Positions 33,447-44,427 of a DNA stretch of 64,000 bases are shown piece by piece. The notes under the pieces were generated by a model that saw only the letters and a list, made by a program, of their open reading frames with translations, made no database searches and was not told where the DNA came from. The first letter of the stretch is position 1. Every line of letters begins with the position of its first letter. Position numbers and translations under genes: made by a program. The DNA lies in the NCBI RefSeq assembly GCF_016412875.1, contig NZ_JAEKPD010000002.1, positions 394,353 through 458,352 on the forward strand. Direction: 5' to 3'. The stretch is from Palleronia pontilimi (GTDB lineage: Bacteria; Pseudomonadota; Alphaproteobacteria; Rhodobacterales; Rhodobacteraceae).

Positions 33447-34400
33447 ATGCTTAGCAGAACCGCAGACAACCTTTACTGGATCGCCCGCTTCATCGAGCGG
33501 GCCGAAACCAACGCGCGCCTTCTGGAAGTGGGCGCGCGCAATGCCATGCTGCCCGATACCGCGGGCGGCAACCGCAACGAATGGGAATCGGTGCTGATGG
33601 CATCGGGCACCAAGCAGGCCTTCGATGCGAAATACGGCCAAGCCGTCGAGCGCAATGTGGAAACGCACCTGTTTTTCGACCAGGACAACCCGTCGTCGGT
33701 GGCCAGCTGCCTGTCTGGCGCGCGCGAGAACGGGCGCATCGTGCGCACCGCGCTGACCACGCAAGTCTGGGAGGCGCTGAACACCGCGCATTCCGAACTG
33801 GCGGACCTGGCGCGGACCGAACGCTCGCAGCTGTCGACCACGGACCTGATCGACTGGACGCTTCGGACCTGTAGCCTGATCCGCGGTGCGGGGCTGGCCA
33901 CGCAGCTCAGGAACGATGGCTACGACTTCACCAATATCGGCCACTACCTGGAACGCGCCGATAGCACTGCGCGCATTCTCGACGTGAAATACTACGTGCT
34001 GCTGCCCGACGTGGCCTTCGTGGGTTCGGGACTGGACAATTACCAGTGGCGCACGGTGCTGCGCGCCATGAACGCCACGCGAGCCTTTCACTGGGTCTAT
34101 GGCGGCGAGGTGAATGCCACCAAGATCGTGGACTTCCTTGTGTTGAACCGGCAGGCGCCGCGCTCGCTCATCAACGCGGCCGACGGGGTGCAGTCGCATC
34201 TGGACCGGCTGGCGAAGAACTACGGCAAGCGCACCGATGCTCAGGATCGCGCCGATGCGTTGGTCGGCAAGCTTGACACAGCCACCACGGAAAGGATCTT
34301 CGACGAAGGCCTGCACGAGTTCCTGCGGGGCGTGATCCGAGACGTGAACGCCCTGGGCCAGTCGGTCCACGAAAATTACCTGAGCGGGGACGCAAGATGA
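33447..34400 (+). CDS. Alpha-E domain protein (DUF403)
   Basis: A 317-residue all-helical protein of the alpha-E family that always travels with the circularly permuted ATP-grasp gene. It begins MLSRTADNLYWIARFIERAE, the family signature, with a second signature near residue 165 (NIGHYLERADSTARILD). No catalytic residues are evident; a scaffolding or helper role for the ATP-grasp enzyme is inferred from co-occurrence. It overlaps the transglutaminase-like gene by 4 bases. Confidence 0.9.
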   Translation: MLSRTADNLYWIARFIERAETNARLLEVGARNAMLPDTAGGNRNEWESVLMASGTKQAFDAKYGQAVERNVETHLFFDQDNPSSVASCLSGARENGRIVRTALTTQVWEALNTAHSELADLARTERSQLSTTDLIDWTLRTCSLIRGAGLATQLRNDGYDFTNIGHYLERADSTARILDVKYYVLLPDVAFVGSGLDNYQWRTVLRAMNATRAFHWVYGGEVNATKIVDFLVLNRQAPRSLINAADGVQSHLDRLAKNYGKRTDAQDRADALVGKLDTATTERIFDEGLHEFLRGVIRDVNALGQSVHENYLSGDAR

Positions 34401-35221
34401 GACTGACCATCACCCACCGGACCCGCTATCGCTTCGACACGCCGAAACGCAGCCTGACGCAAAGCCTGCGGCTCTGGCCCACCGAATTCGACGGCCAAAG
34501 CGTCGAGCATTGGTCGATCGACGTCGAAGGCCACATGGCCGAGCGCGGCGCGGCCTTCCGTGACGGTGCAGGCGACTGGGTCGAAACTCTGTCCATGCGG
34601 GGCGTCAGCGACGTGACGCTGAAGGTCCACGGTACGGTCGAGACGAAGGACCTGACGGGCTTCGTGAAGGGCCTGCGCGAAAAGGTGTCGCCCATCGCCT
34701 ATCTGCGGCCATCGCCCATGACCCGGCTGGACGACGCCTTGCGCGACCTGTCGGCCGACGCCGTGGCGGGCATCGACAACGCGCTGGACCGCGGCCACGC
34801 GCTGGCCCGCGCCGTCACCCAGGCGATCGCCTACACCCCCGGCAGCACCGAATCCGACACGACCGCCGCGCAGGCGCTGGAGCAGGGGCAGGGGGTCTGC
34901 CAGGACCAGACCCACGCACTGATCGCGCTGGCGCGGGCCGCGGGCATGCCCGGCCGCTACGTGACCGGCTACCTTCACGCCAGCGCTGACGGCGCCGCAC
35001 ACGAGGCGAGCCACGCCTGGGCCGAGCTTTGGATCGACGACATGGGCTGGGTCGGATTCGACGCGGCAAATTCGTGCTGCCCGGACGACAAGTACGTGCG
35101 TGTCGGCTCGGGGCTGGATGCGGTGGCGGCCGCCCCGATCCGCGGCATGGCCATCGGCGGCGGCACCGAGCAGCTGGACGTGGACGTCTCGGTGCAGGAC
35201 GCCGGGCAGCAACAGCAGTGA
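34397..35221 (+). CDS. Transglutaminase-like cysteine peptidase/transferase
   Basis: A 274-residue protein with a beta-sandwich N-terminus (LTITHRTRYRF) and a transglutaminase-like domain. The catalytic triad is Cys168 (GQGVCQDQTHAL), His206 (EASHAWAELW) and Asp222 (GWVGFDAAN). Microbial members usually hydrolyse or transfer peptides. It shares an ATGA with the alpha-E gene and is followed by a strong hairpin before the Anbu gene. Confidence 0.9.
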   Translation: MRLTITHRTRYRFDTPKRSLTQSLRLWPTEFDGQSVEHWSIDVEGHMAERGAAFRDGAGDWVETLSMRGVSDVTLKVHGTVETKDLTGFVKGLREKVSPIAYLRPSPMTRLDDALRDLSADAVAGIDNALDRGHALARAVTQAIAYTPGSTESDTTAAQALEQGQGVCQDQTHALIALARAAGMPGRYVTGYLHASADGAAHEASHAWAELWIDDMGWVGFDAANSCCPDDKYVRVGSGLDAVAAAPIRGMAIGGGTEQLDVDVSVQDAGQQQQ

Positions 35222-35227
35222 CCTGCG

Positions 35228-35252
35228 CCGTGGCGACGTAGCGTCGCCACGG
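35228..35252 (+). promoter_or_regulatory. Hairpin between transglutaminase-like gene and Anbu gene
   Basis: A perfect 11-bp stem (CCGTGGCGACG with its complement) around a TAG loop, starting 7 bases after the stop codon. No T run follows, so full termination is unlikely. It could set the level of Anbu messenger relative to the first three genes. Confidence 0.65.
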
Positions 35253-35371
35253 GCCCGATCTTGCGGCGAGCGCGCGAAAAATGATGCGCCCGCCCGGGAA
35301 TGAGAGTAGGGAACCCGCCGCAAGGGGGCCGCGTTCTAGCGCCCTCTGACATGATCTGAATCGAGTGCCCC

Positions 35372-36106
35372 ATGACCTACTGCGTTGGACTATTGCTGAA
35401 TGCCGGCATGGTGCTTCTGTCCGACACCCGCACCAATGCGGGAATCGACAATATTTCGACCTATCGCAAGATGTTCACCTTCGAAGAGCCGGGCGAACGC
35501 GTAATCGCCATTCTGACCGCAGGTTCGCTCAGCACCACCCAGACCACCATCGCCCGGCTGGAAGAGGCGATCAACGATCCCGACGCGCCGTCGATCATGA
35601 CCGCGGGGACGATGCTGAACGTGGCGGAGATGGTCGGCGATACGCTTTCCGACGTCAGCAGCAAGGTCGCCGACAAGCTGGGCAGCAAGGCACAATCGGC
35701 GCGCGCGTCGATGATCGTCGCGGGCCAGCGGCGCGACGGGGCGCCGCGGATGTTCCTGGTCTATTCCGAGGGAAACTTCATCGAGGCGACGAGCGACACG
35801 CCGTTCCTGCAGATCGGCGAGCACAAGTACGGCAAGCCCATCCTTGACCGCGTGGTGAAGCCCAACACGTCTTTGGCCGAAGCGCAGAAGGCGGCGCTGC
35901 TGTCGATGGACTCGACGCTGCGCTCGAACCTGTCCGTGGGACTGCCGCTGGACCTTGCGGTGATCGAGACGGACGCATGTCGCGTGACGCGCCAGCGCCG
36001 TATTGAAGCCGATGACGAGGTCTATCAGAAGATGTCGGCGGACTGGTCCATCGCATTGCGCGAATCCTTCGCCAATATCGAGATCGAAGGCGCGCCCGGC
36101 GACTGA
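35372..36106 (+). CDS. Anbu, bacterial proteasome-like Ntn hydrolase
   Basis: A 244-residue homologue of proteasome beta subunits (Anbu/BPH). The protein begins MTYCVGLLLN: removal of Met exposes Thr1 as the nucleophile without a propeptide. The supporting residues Asp17 (LLSDTRTNAG) and Lys32 (TYRKMF) sit where they do in proteasomes (mature numbering). Structures of relatives form open helical rings rather than closed barrels. It follows the ATP-grasp, alpha-E and transglutaminase-like genes, separated by 150 bases. Substrates are unknown. Confidence 0.93.
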   Translation: MTYCVGLLLNAGMVLLSDTRTNAGIDNISTYRKMFTFEEPGERVIAILTAGSLSTTQTTIARLEEAINDPDAPSIMTAGTMLNVAEMVGDTLSDVSSKVADKLGSKAQSARASMIVAGQRRDGAPRMFLVYSEGNFIEATSDTPFLQIGEHKYGKPILDRVVKPNTSLAEAQKAALLSMDSTLRSNLSVGLPLDLAVIETDACRVTRQRRIEADDEVYQKMSADWSIALRESFANIEIEGAPGD

Positions 36107-36121
36107 CAGCCACCTGCGGCG

Positions 36122-37057
36122 TCAGCTATGGGCTGCGAAGTGGTCGCGAAACGCGTCAAAGACGCGGCTGCGACGCTCGGCGGTTTCCATCATGGTTTCG
36201 TGTCGGCCGTTTTCGATCATCAACAACTCGCCCTGCGGCCAGTCCGCCATGCGCGCCCGGATCGCGTCCGGATCGACGATCCTTTCGTCGGTGCCGAGCA
36301 CCGTCAGGCAGGGCAGCTTTGGCGATTCTAACACGGACAACCCTTTGCATTCGCGCAAAGCCTCGTTCAGCCAGCGCAGGGACGGGCCGCCAAGGCCTAG
36401 CTCGGGGTGGGCATCGACCTGCCGCGCCATCCAGTTGAACTGGTCGCGGTCGCAGGTCAGCATATTGCCGTCGAAACCCACGGCGTTGGGATAGGACGCG
36501 CCCGAGGTTCCCGGCGCGTAGATATGGTCGAGCGCCACCTGCCGCGCCATCCAGCTCAGGCTCCAGGCCATCGGACGCAGGGTGGGCGACATCTGGATGC
36601 CCCACATGGGCGACGAAAACGCGCAAGATGCGACATCGAGCCCTTCGATCAGCGCCCGCAAGGCGATGCAACCGCCCATCGAGTGGCCCAAGACATGCCA
36701 CGGACGCGGCAGGTCCAGTTGCGCGGCCGTTTGCAGCATGGCCACCAGGTCTTTCTGGAAGTCGCGGAACTCCAGGACGTGACCGCCCATCCTGTCCGCA
36801 AGCATCCGGTCAGCCAAGCCTTGCCCGCGCCAATCGATCGCGGCCATCGCGAAGCCCGCCTTCGCGAACTCGCCCGCCGCGGGGCCGTATTTCTCGACAT
36901 ATTCGGTGCGGCCCGGCAGCATCAGCACCGTGCCGCGCCCGCCTTCGCACCGCCAATGGGCCACGCGCAGACGCACGCTGTCCGACGCGTACACCCAATG
37001 GGCCAGACCGCCCTCGGGCGCGTCTGCGACATCTTCGAAAAGCGGCGCGCGCTCCAC
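36122..37057 (-). CDS. Alpha/beta hydrolase, lysophospholipase-like
   Basis: A 311-residue hydrolase of the monoacylglycerol lipase/PldB type. The nucleophile elbow is GHSMGG, the oxyanion region LMLPGRTEYVEKYG, the acid probably Asp in LGTDERIVDPDA and the base His in ENGRHETMME. Start is GTG 37057, two bases after the stop of the SCP2 gene, so the two are co-transcribed. It lacks a signal peptide and is probably cytoplasmic. Confidence 0.88.
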   Translation of the reverse strand: MERAPLFEDVADAPEGGLAHWVYASDSVRLRVAHWRCEGGRGTVLMLPGRTEYVEKYGPAAGEFAKAGFAMAAIDWRGQGLADRMLADRMGGHVLEFRDFQKDLVAMLQTAAQLDLPRPWHVLGHSMGGCIALRALIEGLDVASCAFSSPMWGIQMSPTLRPMAWSLSWMARQVALDHIYAPGTSGASYPNAVGFDGNMLTCDRDQFNWMARQVDAHPELGLGGPSLRWLNEALRECKGLSVLESPKLPCLTVLGTDERIVDPDAIRARMADWPQGELLMIENGRHETMMETAERRSRVFDAFRDHFAAHS

Positions 37058-37059
37058 CG

Positions 37060-37344
37060 TTACAGGACGGTGGCCAGTTTCATCGCCTGGCCCATGTCGC
37101 CATCGACCTTCAGCTTGCCGGTCATGAAGGCGGTCGTCGGGTTCAGCTCGCCGTCGAGGATGGACTTGAACGTGTCCGCGTCCGCGGTCATCGTCACATC
37201 CGTTTCTTCATCGGCGGCGCGTGCGCCTGCATCATCCATCACGATCGTGCCTTCGCCTTCGATGACGAACTTGGCCGAGCCGTCGAAAGAGCCGCCGATC
37301 TTTTCGTTCAGTTGCGTGACGGCTTCGGAAATGACGTCGCTCAT
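37060..37344 (-). CDS. SCP2 sterol-binding domain protein
   Basis: A 94-residue single-domain SCP2-like lipid-binding protein (GSAKFVIEGEGTIVMDD ... GKLKVDGDMGQAMKL). It is first in a two-gene unit with the hydrolase, fitting a role in handling acyl lipids. ATG 37344 gives the full domain; the longer frame is not protein-like. Confidence 0.88.
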   Translation of the reverse strand: MSDVISEAVTQLNEKIGGSFDGSAKFVIEGEGTIVMDDAGARAADEETDVTMTADADTFKSILDGELNPTTAFMTGKLKVDGDMGQAMKLATVL

Positions 37345-37432
37345 GGTGATCTTCCCTTCATTGTGAGCCCGCGCGGGGGTGTGTTCCCCGACGGGCCGCG
37401 CTAATCTTTCAGCACAGTATATGGAGCGTTGA

Positions 37433-37981
37433 ATGCGGAACCTCAAATCTGTCGTTGCGGCACTCCTGCTGATCTGCGCCAGCCCCTCCTTCGCGCAGGA
37501 CAATGGCGACGGGCTGGACGATCTGTTCACCGCGCTTGCCACCGCCGAAGGCGCGGATGCCGAAAAGATCGCCGCAAAGATTTCCAGCGAATGGTCGCAA
37601 TCGGGCTCGCCCGCGATGGACGTTTTGCTGTCGCGCGGCGGCGAAGCCATGGAAGCGGGCGAGTATCGCGTCGCGGTCGAACATCTGAGCGCGCTGATCG
37701 ATCATGCCCCCGAATTCCCCGAGGCGTATCATCTGCGCGCCACGGCCTATTTCAACCAACGCCGCCTGGGCCTTGCTTTGGACGATTTGCGCGTCGTCCT
37801 GGCGCTGAACCCGCGCCATTTCGGGGCCCTCTCGGGGCTTGGGGTCATCCTCGAAGAAATCGAGCGGCCCGAACAGGCCTTGCAGGCATGGCGCGAAGTC
37901 GCGCGCCTGTTTCCCGCCCACCCCGAGGCCGAGCGCGCCATCGCGCGGCTTGAACGCTTGGTCGAGGGAAGCGCGCTCTAG
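37433..37981 (+). CDS. Secreted tetratricopeptide repeat protein
   Basis: A 182-residue periplasmic protein: Sec signal (MRNLKSVVAALLLICASPSF, cleavage near AQD) and two to three TPR units from about residue 75 (AVEHLSALIDHAPEFPEAYH, ALDDLRVVLALNPRHFGAL, ALQAWREVARLFPAHPEA). It resembles TPR proteins widespread in Rhodobacterales; its partner is not known. Confidence 0.85.
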   Translation: MRNLKSVVAALLLICASPSFAQDNGDGLDDLFTALATAEGADAEKIAAKISSEWSQSGSPAMDVLLSRGGEAMEAGEYRVAVEHLSALIDHAPEFPEAYHLRATAYFNQRRLGLALDDLRVVLALNPRHFGALSGLGVILEEIERPEQALQAWREVARLFPAHPEAERAIARLERLVEGSAL

Positions 37982-38110
37982 CCGCGTCTGACGCACGCCG
38001 GTCACAGGTCGCGGCCGAGGCCGCCCGCAGGATTGACCGAAACGGCTTGCCGGAACACAAAGACTCGAGCCCGAACGAATACGGGCAGAGGCAGTGTTCA
38101 AGGAGCAGTC

Positions 38111-38848
38111 ATGATACTGTGGAAATATTCGGGCGCGGCATGCGTCCTGGCGATGTCGACCGGAATGGCGTCAGCGGTCGAAGTCACGGGCGGCGAGGTC
38201 GGATTGTCCTATTCCCGCTTTTTCGAGGATGTCGAGATCGACGGCGACGATGAAGCCGTTGCCAAGACCAGCCTGTCCGGCCAGGTCGAGATCGGTTTCA
38301 ACCGCAACTTTGCCCTGCAGGCCGACCTGGCCCATCACAAGTTCAGTGCCAGCGACGAAGACGGCACGACGCTGACTCTGCACGGCATTTTGCACTACAA
38401 CGACACCTTGTCGTTCGGTGCCTTCATCGGCCGCGATTCCGGCGACGGCGACGATCTGGACTTCTACGGCATCGAGATCGGTCAGGAATTCGAGCGGTTC
38501 GACGTGGAAGCCTATCTTTCGGACGGCGACATCGACGATATCTCTTCGGGCCTGATCTACGGGGTTTCCGGCCGCTACGTCGTCAATGACGCGCTCGAGG
38601 TCGGGCTGGACTTCGATGCGGTCGATCTGGACGAAGGCGCGGATCTGCGCCGGATCGGACTAGTCGCCGATTACAGTTTTGGGCCGTCGACCAACGTTTA
38701 CGGCGAAATCGGAACGTCCGAACTCGAAAGTTCCTTCGGATCGGACAGCGAGGAATACGTCGAGCTGGGCGCGAAGTTCATGTTCGGCGCCGAGCGCGGT
38801 GCGACCTTCGACAAGCGCGGCTTCTTCTCGGTGCTGCCCGGTTTGTGA
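38111..38848 (+). CDS. Probable outer-membrane beta-barrel protein
   Basis: A 245-residue protein with a signal peptide (MILWKYSGAACVLAM ... ASA) then alternating amphipathic strands rich in acidic and aromatic residues (GEVGLSYSRFFEDV, LSFGAFIGRDSGDGDDLDFY, TNVYGEIGTSELE), consistent with a barrel of about 10-12 strands. The last residue is Leu after GFFSVLPG rather than Phe, which is slightly unusual for BAM substrates. AGGAGCAG precedes ATG 38111. No specific family recognised. Confidence 0.65.
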   Translation: MILWKYSGAACVLAMSTGMASAVEVTGGEVGLSYSRFFEDVEIDGDDEAVAKTSLSGQVEIGFNRNFALQADLAHHKFSASDEDGTTLTLHGILHYNDTLSFGAFIGRDSGDGDDLDFYGIEIGQEFERFDVEAYLSDGDIDDISSGLIYGVSGRYVVNDALEVGLDFDAVDLDEGADLRRIGLVADYSFGPSTNVYGEIGTSELESSFGSDSEEYVELGAKFMFGAERGATFDKRGFFSVLPGL

Positions 38849-38860
38849 TCTTTGCGGCAC

Positions 38861-38891
38861 GGCGCCGGGCGGGATGCGCCCGCTTGGCGCC
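38861..38891 (+). terminator. Nested hairpin after beta-barrel gene
   Basis: GGCGCC (38861-38866) pairs with GGCGCC (38886-38891), and inside it CGGGCG pairs with CGCCCG. The hairpin lies 13 bases after the stop; the following CTTTGT is a weak U tract, so termination may be partial. Confidence 0.5.
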
Positions 38892-38992
38892 GGGCTTTGT
38901 CGCTGGTGATCCCGTGCACTTGAACAGGCGGGGGTTGCCTGCCCGGGCCTGTGCCGCCATGTAAAGGCCGACACTTTCTCGGGGCACAGGCG

Positions 38993-41980
<2,988 letters not shown>

Positions 41981-41981
41981 A

Positions 41982-42356
41982 TTGGAGCCACGTTCGACGA
42001 TCCGCCTGGACAAGTGGCTGTTCTACGCGCGGTTCTTCAAGACTCGCAGCGTAGCCGCGAAGGTCGTGACCTCGGGCGGCGTGCGTGTCGATGGCACGCG
42101 CGTGTCCAAGCCTTCGGCTGCCGTCGGCATCGGCGATACGCTCACCTTCGCCCAGGGCCGCGCCATCCGCGTGGTAAAGGTGCTGGCCCTGGGCGACCGG
42201 CGCGGTCCCGCCCCCGAAGCGCAGGCGCTCTACGACGACCATTCGCCACCGCCGCCCGAGCGCGTCGCACAGCCCGTCACCGACAAGGGTGGCAAGCCGT
42301 CCAAAAAGGACCGCCGCGACATGAACGCCCAGGGCTTTGGTCGCACGCTTGAATGA
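41982..42356 (+). CDS. S4-domain RNA-binding protein, Hsp15-like
   Basis: A 124-residue protein with an S4 domain ([20 protein letters not shown] ... GGVRVDG) and a Lys/Arg-rich tail. Hsp15 relatives bind stalled 50S subunits. No in-frame ATG precedes the domain; TTG 41982, just after the helicase stop, is the likely start, implying translational coupling with low initiation. Neighbouring RNA helicase supports an RNA-linked role. Confidence 0.85.
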   Translation: MEPRSTIRLDKWLFYARFFKTRSVAAKVVTSGGVRVDGTRVSKPSAAVGIGDTLTFAQGRAIRVVKVLALGDRRGPAPEAQALYDDHSPPPPERVAQPVTDKGGKPSKKDRRDMNAQGFGRTLE

Positions 42357-42405
42357 CCCGCGCGTTGCGGCTAGACCGCGCCGCAAGACCGCCTTGAGGA
42401 TGCCC

Positions 42406-42741
42406 ATGACCTACATCGTCAACGACAATTGCATCGCCTGCAAATACACCGATTGCGTCGAAGTCTGCCCGGTGGACTGCTTCTACGAGGGCGAGAACAT
42501 GCTGGTGATCCACCCCGACGAATGCATTGATTGCGGCGTCTGCGAGCCCGAGTGCCCCGCCGACGCGATCCTGCCCGACACCGAGCCCGAGGCCGAGAAG
42601 TGGGTCGAGTTCAACCGCAAGTATTCCGAAATGTGGCCCGTCATCATCACCAAGAAGGACCCGCTGCCGGGCGCCGAAGAGATGGACGGCAAGGACGGCA
42701 AGATGGAGCTCTTCTCGCCCAATCCCGGCGAAGGCGGCTGA
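42406..42741 (+). CDS. fdxA: 7Fe-8S ferredoxin FdxA
   Basis: A 111-residue ferredoxin with the Azotobacter FdI-type arrangement: N-terminal [17 protein letters not shown] with the extra cysteine of a [3Fe-4S] site and a second cluster [12 protein letters not shown]. The C-terminal extension ([12 protein letters not shown]) is typical. It transfers electrons in the cytoplasm at low potential. The gene lies between the S4 gene and carD, as in many alphaproteobacteria. Confidence 0.93.
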   Translation: MTYIVNDNCIACKYTDCVEVCPVDCFYEGENMLVIHPDECIDCGVCEPECPADAILPDTEPEAEKWVEFNRKYSEMWPVIITKKDPLPGAEEMDGKDGKMELFSPNPGEGG

Positions 42742-42811
42742 TTCGCGGATTTTCGCCGACCCTCACAGTAAATTTCCTTAACCCTCCCGGTGACTTGCTG
42801 CAGTGCGGCTT

Positions 42812-42840
42812 TTATTGGGCGGTATTTTGTGCTATATACT
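42812..42840 (+). promoter_or_regulatory. Probable housekeeping promoter of carD
   Basis: TTATTG (42812-42817), 17-base spacer, TATACT (42835-42840). Transcription would start near 42847 and give a leader of about 118 bases. The leader can fold: GACGGG/CCCGTC near 42859-42876 and GGGAC/GTCCC near 42893-42915. Confidence 0.55.
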
Positions 42841-42964
42841 GATTAAAGGCGACACCGACGGGCGCATTCCCGTCATGGATGACAGTGTGGACGGGACAGT
42901 ATGTGTGTGGTCCCGCCCCCTTATTCGTGTTGCTCCCACTGGGGTCTGAAAGGAACTTGTCTGC

Positions 42965-43483
42965 ATGAGTAAGTCCAAGAAACTTGAATTCCGTCCGAAT
43001 GAATACGTCGTCTATCCCGCCCATGGCGTGGGCCAGATCGTCAACATCGAGAAGCAGGAAATCGCGGGCATCGAGCTCGAGCTTTTCGTCATTTCGTTCG
43101 AGAAGGACAAGATGACGCTGCGGGTGCCCACCCACAAGGCGACCGAAGTCGGCATGCGCCAACTTTCCAGCCCCGACGTGGTCACGAAGGCGATGACAAC
43201 GCTGAAAGGCAAGGCCAAGGTCAAGAAGGCCATGTGGTCCCGCCGCGCGCAGGAATATGAGCAGAAGATCAATTCGGGCGACCTGATCGCGATCTCGGAA
43301 GTGGTGCGCGACCTGCACCGGACCGATGACCAGCGCGAGCAGAGCTACTCCGAGCGTCAACTCTACGAGGCCGCTCTCGAGCGGTTGACCCGCGAAATTG
43401 CTGCCGTCTCGGGCGACGACGAGGTTGCAGCGCAGAACCAGATCGGTTCGGTGCTGACGAGCCGGAAGCCTGCCGCCGCCTGA
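42965..43483 (+). CDS. carD: CarD/CdnL family RNA polymerase-binding regulator
   Basis: A 172-residue CarD_CdnL_TRCF-type protein. The N-terminal Tudor-like domain (EYVVYPAHGVGQIVNIEK) binds the RNA polymerase beta subunit; the C-terminal helical part includes the promoter-contacting tryptophan in KKAMWSRRAQEYEQK. In Caulobacter, CdnL promotes housekeeping and rRNA transcription. A good AAAGGA lies before ATG 42965, and a terminator follows at 43509. Confidence 0.93.
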   Translation: MSKSKKLEFRPNEYVVYPAHGVGQIVNIEKQEIAGIELELFVISFEKDKMTLRVPTHKATEVGMRQLSSPDVVTKAMTTLKGKAKVKKAMWSRRAQEYEQKINSGDLIAISEVVRDLHRTDDQREQSYSERQLYEAALERLTREIAAVSGDDEVAAQNQIGSVLTSRKPAAA

Positions 43484-43508
43484 AGGCGCCGAAGACGTAT
43501 CATGAAGG

Positions 43509-43534
43509 GGCCGCCTGGATAGGGCGGCCTTTTT
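43509..43534 (+). terminator. Rho-independent terminator after carD
   Basis: GGCCGCC (43509-43515) pairs with GGCGGCC (43523-43529), seven-base loop, then five T. Confidence 0.92.
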
Positions 43535-43602
43535 CGATTCTCGTTCCTGACATCCGGAGAGTGCCGGGGGTCACGTGCATTCACTGCGGCAAAGGTCTTG
43601 AC

Positions 43603-44346
43603 TTAAGACAGGGCCACAAGGGCGGCGATTTCGGCCAGCTGTTGCGTTGCGCCCAACACGTCGCCGGTCTGTCCGCCGATCTTCCGTCGGGCCAGAGCCG
43701 CGACGCCAAGCCCGACCAGGCCGGTCAGCAGAAGAGCAAGGGCGATTCCCTGTCCTAGCAGCATGGCGGACACCCCGAACGCTATCCCGACGCCGATGGC
43801 AGCCGTCCGCTTGCCAGGCCGCCCGGTCGCGCGTGACAGGCCGTCGTCGCGCGCATGGAGCAAGGCGGCCGCGACCCCCAGCATCGCCGCGCGCGATAGC
43901 ATGCCCGCCGACACGAGCGCCGCCAGCACCAGCCACGCGGGCTGCGCGAGGATCGACACCAGGACCACCCAGCGCAATCCGATTGCCAGGATCAGGGCGA
44001 TGGCGCCGTAGGTCCCTAGGTGGCTGTCCCGCATGATCTCAAGCCGCCTGGCCCGATCGAAGCCGCCCCAGAATCCGTCCGCGCAGTCGGCCAACCCGTC
44101 TTCGTGCATCGCTCCGGTGACGACGATCTGCGCCGCAAGCACCAGTCCCGCCAAGACGCTTGGCGGCACGTTCAGGGCAAGCCCGACCAACGCCAGACCG
44201 GCAGCAACCGCACCCGTGACGATGCCGACAAGCGGCCAGGCCCACGCCGCCTGAGCGGTGCGATCGAAGCGCGCGCGCACGGGAAGGCGCGTCAGCAAGG
44301 TCAAGGCGGTGGCCATGTCGGAAAGGGGAAGTGGGGCGCGGGACAT
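43603..44346 (-). CDS. cobS: Adenosylcobinamide-GDP ribazoletransferase CobS
   Basis: A 247-residue polytopic inner-membrane enzyme joining adenosylcobinamide-GDP to alpha-ribazole in the last steps of cobalamin synthesis. Signatures are TRLPV, GAMHEDGLADCADGFWGG (metal/phosphate site) and RRLEIMRDSHLGTYG. ATG 44346 is chosen; ATG 44316 is an alternative starting at MATALTLLTRLP. It is divergent from cobT with an 81-base gap that is too short for a cobalamin riboswitch. Confidence 0.92.
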   Translation of the reverse strand: MSRAPLPLSDMATALTLLTRLPVRARFDRTAQAAWAWPLVGIVTGAVAAGLALVGLALNVPPSVLAGLVLAAQIVVTGAMHEDGLADCADGFWGGFDRARRLEIMRDSHLGTYGAIALILAIGLRWVVLVSILAQPAWLVLAALVSAGMLSRAAMLGVAAALLHARDDGLSRATGRPGKRTAAIGVGIAFGVSAMLLGQGIALALLLTGLVGLGVAALARRKIGGQTGDVLGATQQLAEIAALVALS

Positions 44347-44427
44347 GGCGGTCACTTTCGGGGTTTCCACGCCACTGACAAGTCGTAAACAGGGGGCCAA
44401 CCTCCTCCTGACACACCGGGGATACCC

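Noticed and set aside
44347..44427. Cobalamin riboswitch between cobS and cobT
   Set aside because: 81 bases is too short and no B12-box was found.
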